The notes under the pieces are model-generated. The model saw only the letters and a list, made by a program, of their open reading frames with translations, had not been told where the DNA came from and did not search any database. DNA of 5,776 bases from the NCBI GenBank assembly GCA_023418435.1, contig JAEZZT010000138.1:1-5776 (forward strand), in the 5' to 3' direction. The translations under genes were made by a program, and so were the position numbers. Position 1 is the first letter of the stretch. The number at the start of each line of letters is the position of its first letter. The DNA comes from Bacillota bacterium (lineage in GTDB: Bacteria; Bacillota; Negativicutes; Veillonellales; Negativicoccaceae). Below, one piece after another: positions 5,480 through 5,776 of this stretch.

Positions 5480-5776
5480 CTATATTTCATACCTACTAAG
5501 AAATTACTTGATTCCATAGGGAAAGTTCCAATTCCATATGTTGAATTTGCTCTAGTTTCGTATGCTTCATCAAAGATGTTATTCACTGTCAAATATGCAC
5601 TCAAATTATTATCAACCTTATAATTGAGATAAGCATTTACTACAGAAAAATGTTTGTCGCTAAAAAATCTTGGATCCAAACCACTATAATATGTTAAATC
5701 TATTCCAGCACTCCAATTGTTGAGACTGTAATCTACCCCTATCCCATATTTATTTGTATATTTATAACTATTATAC
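5473..5776 (-). CDS. TonB-dependent outer-membrane receptor, C-terminal end only
   Basis: The frame is open to the right edge of the window, and 100 residues of the C-terminus are visible; the plug and most of the barrel lie outside. The segment LSAYLTVNNIFDEAYE is the signature of the last strands of TonB-dependent receptors (the NNxFDxxY motif), followed by a Gly/Pro loop and the final strand FLVGMKYRC. Tyr, Asn and Ser are abundant and alternate with hydrophobic residues, as in beta-barrels. The protein would import a chelate across the outer membrane using TonB energy. The stop codon overlaps the start of the substrate-binding protein, pairing the two in one uptake route. The last residue is Cys, whereas outer-membrane barrels normally end in Phe or another aromatic. 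A start can be drawn at a TTG (5679), but it is plainly internal. Confidence 0.9.
   Translation of the reverse strand, partial: YNSYKYTNKYGIGVDYSLNNWSAGIDLTYYSGLDPRFFSDKHFSVVNAYLNYKVDNNLSAYLTVNNIFDEAYETRANSTYGIGTFPMESSNFLVGMKYRC

Noticed and set aside
5473..5679. A stand-alone 68-residue protein starting at 5679
   Set aside because: The start would be TTG, and the frame continues open to the window edge with receptor-like barrel sequence, so it is the end of a larger gene.

Overview
The window carries two transcription units, both read on the minus strand, so they run from high to low coordinates. It looks like a diderm Firmicute, most likely of the class Negativicutes. The short dCTP deaminase, the purine-rich Shine-Dalgarno sequences and the consensus TATAAT box have a Firmicutes flavour. 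The TonB-dependent receptor end at the right edge requires an outer membrane. This placement is an inference from gene content; nothing in the window fixes a genus.

Right unit (about 5776 to 4377): the last 100 residues of a TonB-dependent outer-membrane receptor, cut by the window edge, followed with a 7-base overlap by a complete periplasmic substrate-binding protein of the cobalamin/Fe3+-siderophore (BtuF/FepB-like) family. A strong Rho-independent terminator closes the unit. Together they would move a scarce metal chelate (corrinoid, haem or siderophore) across the outer membrane and hand it to an inner-membrane ABC importer whose genes are not in view. This unit is clearly more A+T-rich than the rest of the window.

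Intergenic region (4269 to 4447): the terminator of the uptake unit, a perfect 10-bp tandem direct repeat next to a short palindrome, then an extended -10 promoter and ribosome binding site for the next operon.

Left unit (4268 to about 30): four genes in the order topB (DNA topoisomerase III with two C-terminal zinc ribbons), a small two-helix membrane protein with a cytoplasmic PH-like domain, dcd (dCTP deaminase, possibly also dUTPase), and a DEDDh 3'-5' exonuclease with an unrecognised C-terminal region. All three junctions are 4-base ATGA overlaps, so the genes form one translationally coupled chain. The chain ends in a G+C-rich untranslated stretch and a perfect 18-bp hairpin that can terminate transcription from either side. 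The theme is DNA topology, nucleotide supply and nucleic-acid trimming, plus one membrane protein of unknown role.

I see no RNA genes, insertion sequences, CRISPR arrays or phage genes. The most unusual items are the membrane protein embedded in the DNA-metabolism chain, the uncharacterised exonuclease C-terminus with the odd G+C-rich DNA behind it, and the receptor that ends in cysteine instead of an aromatic residue.
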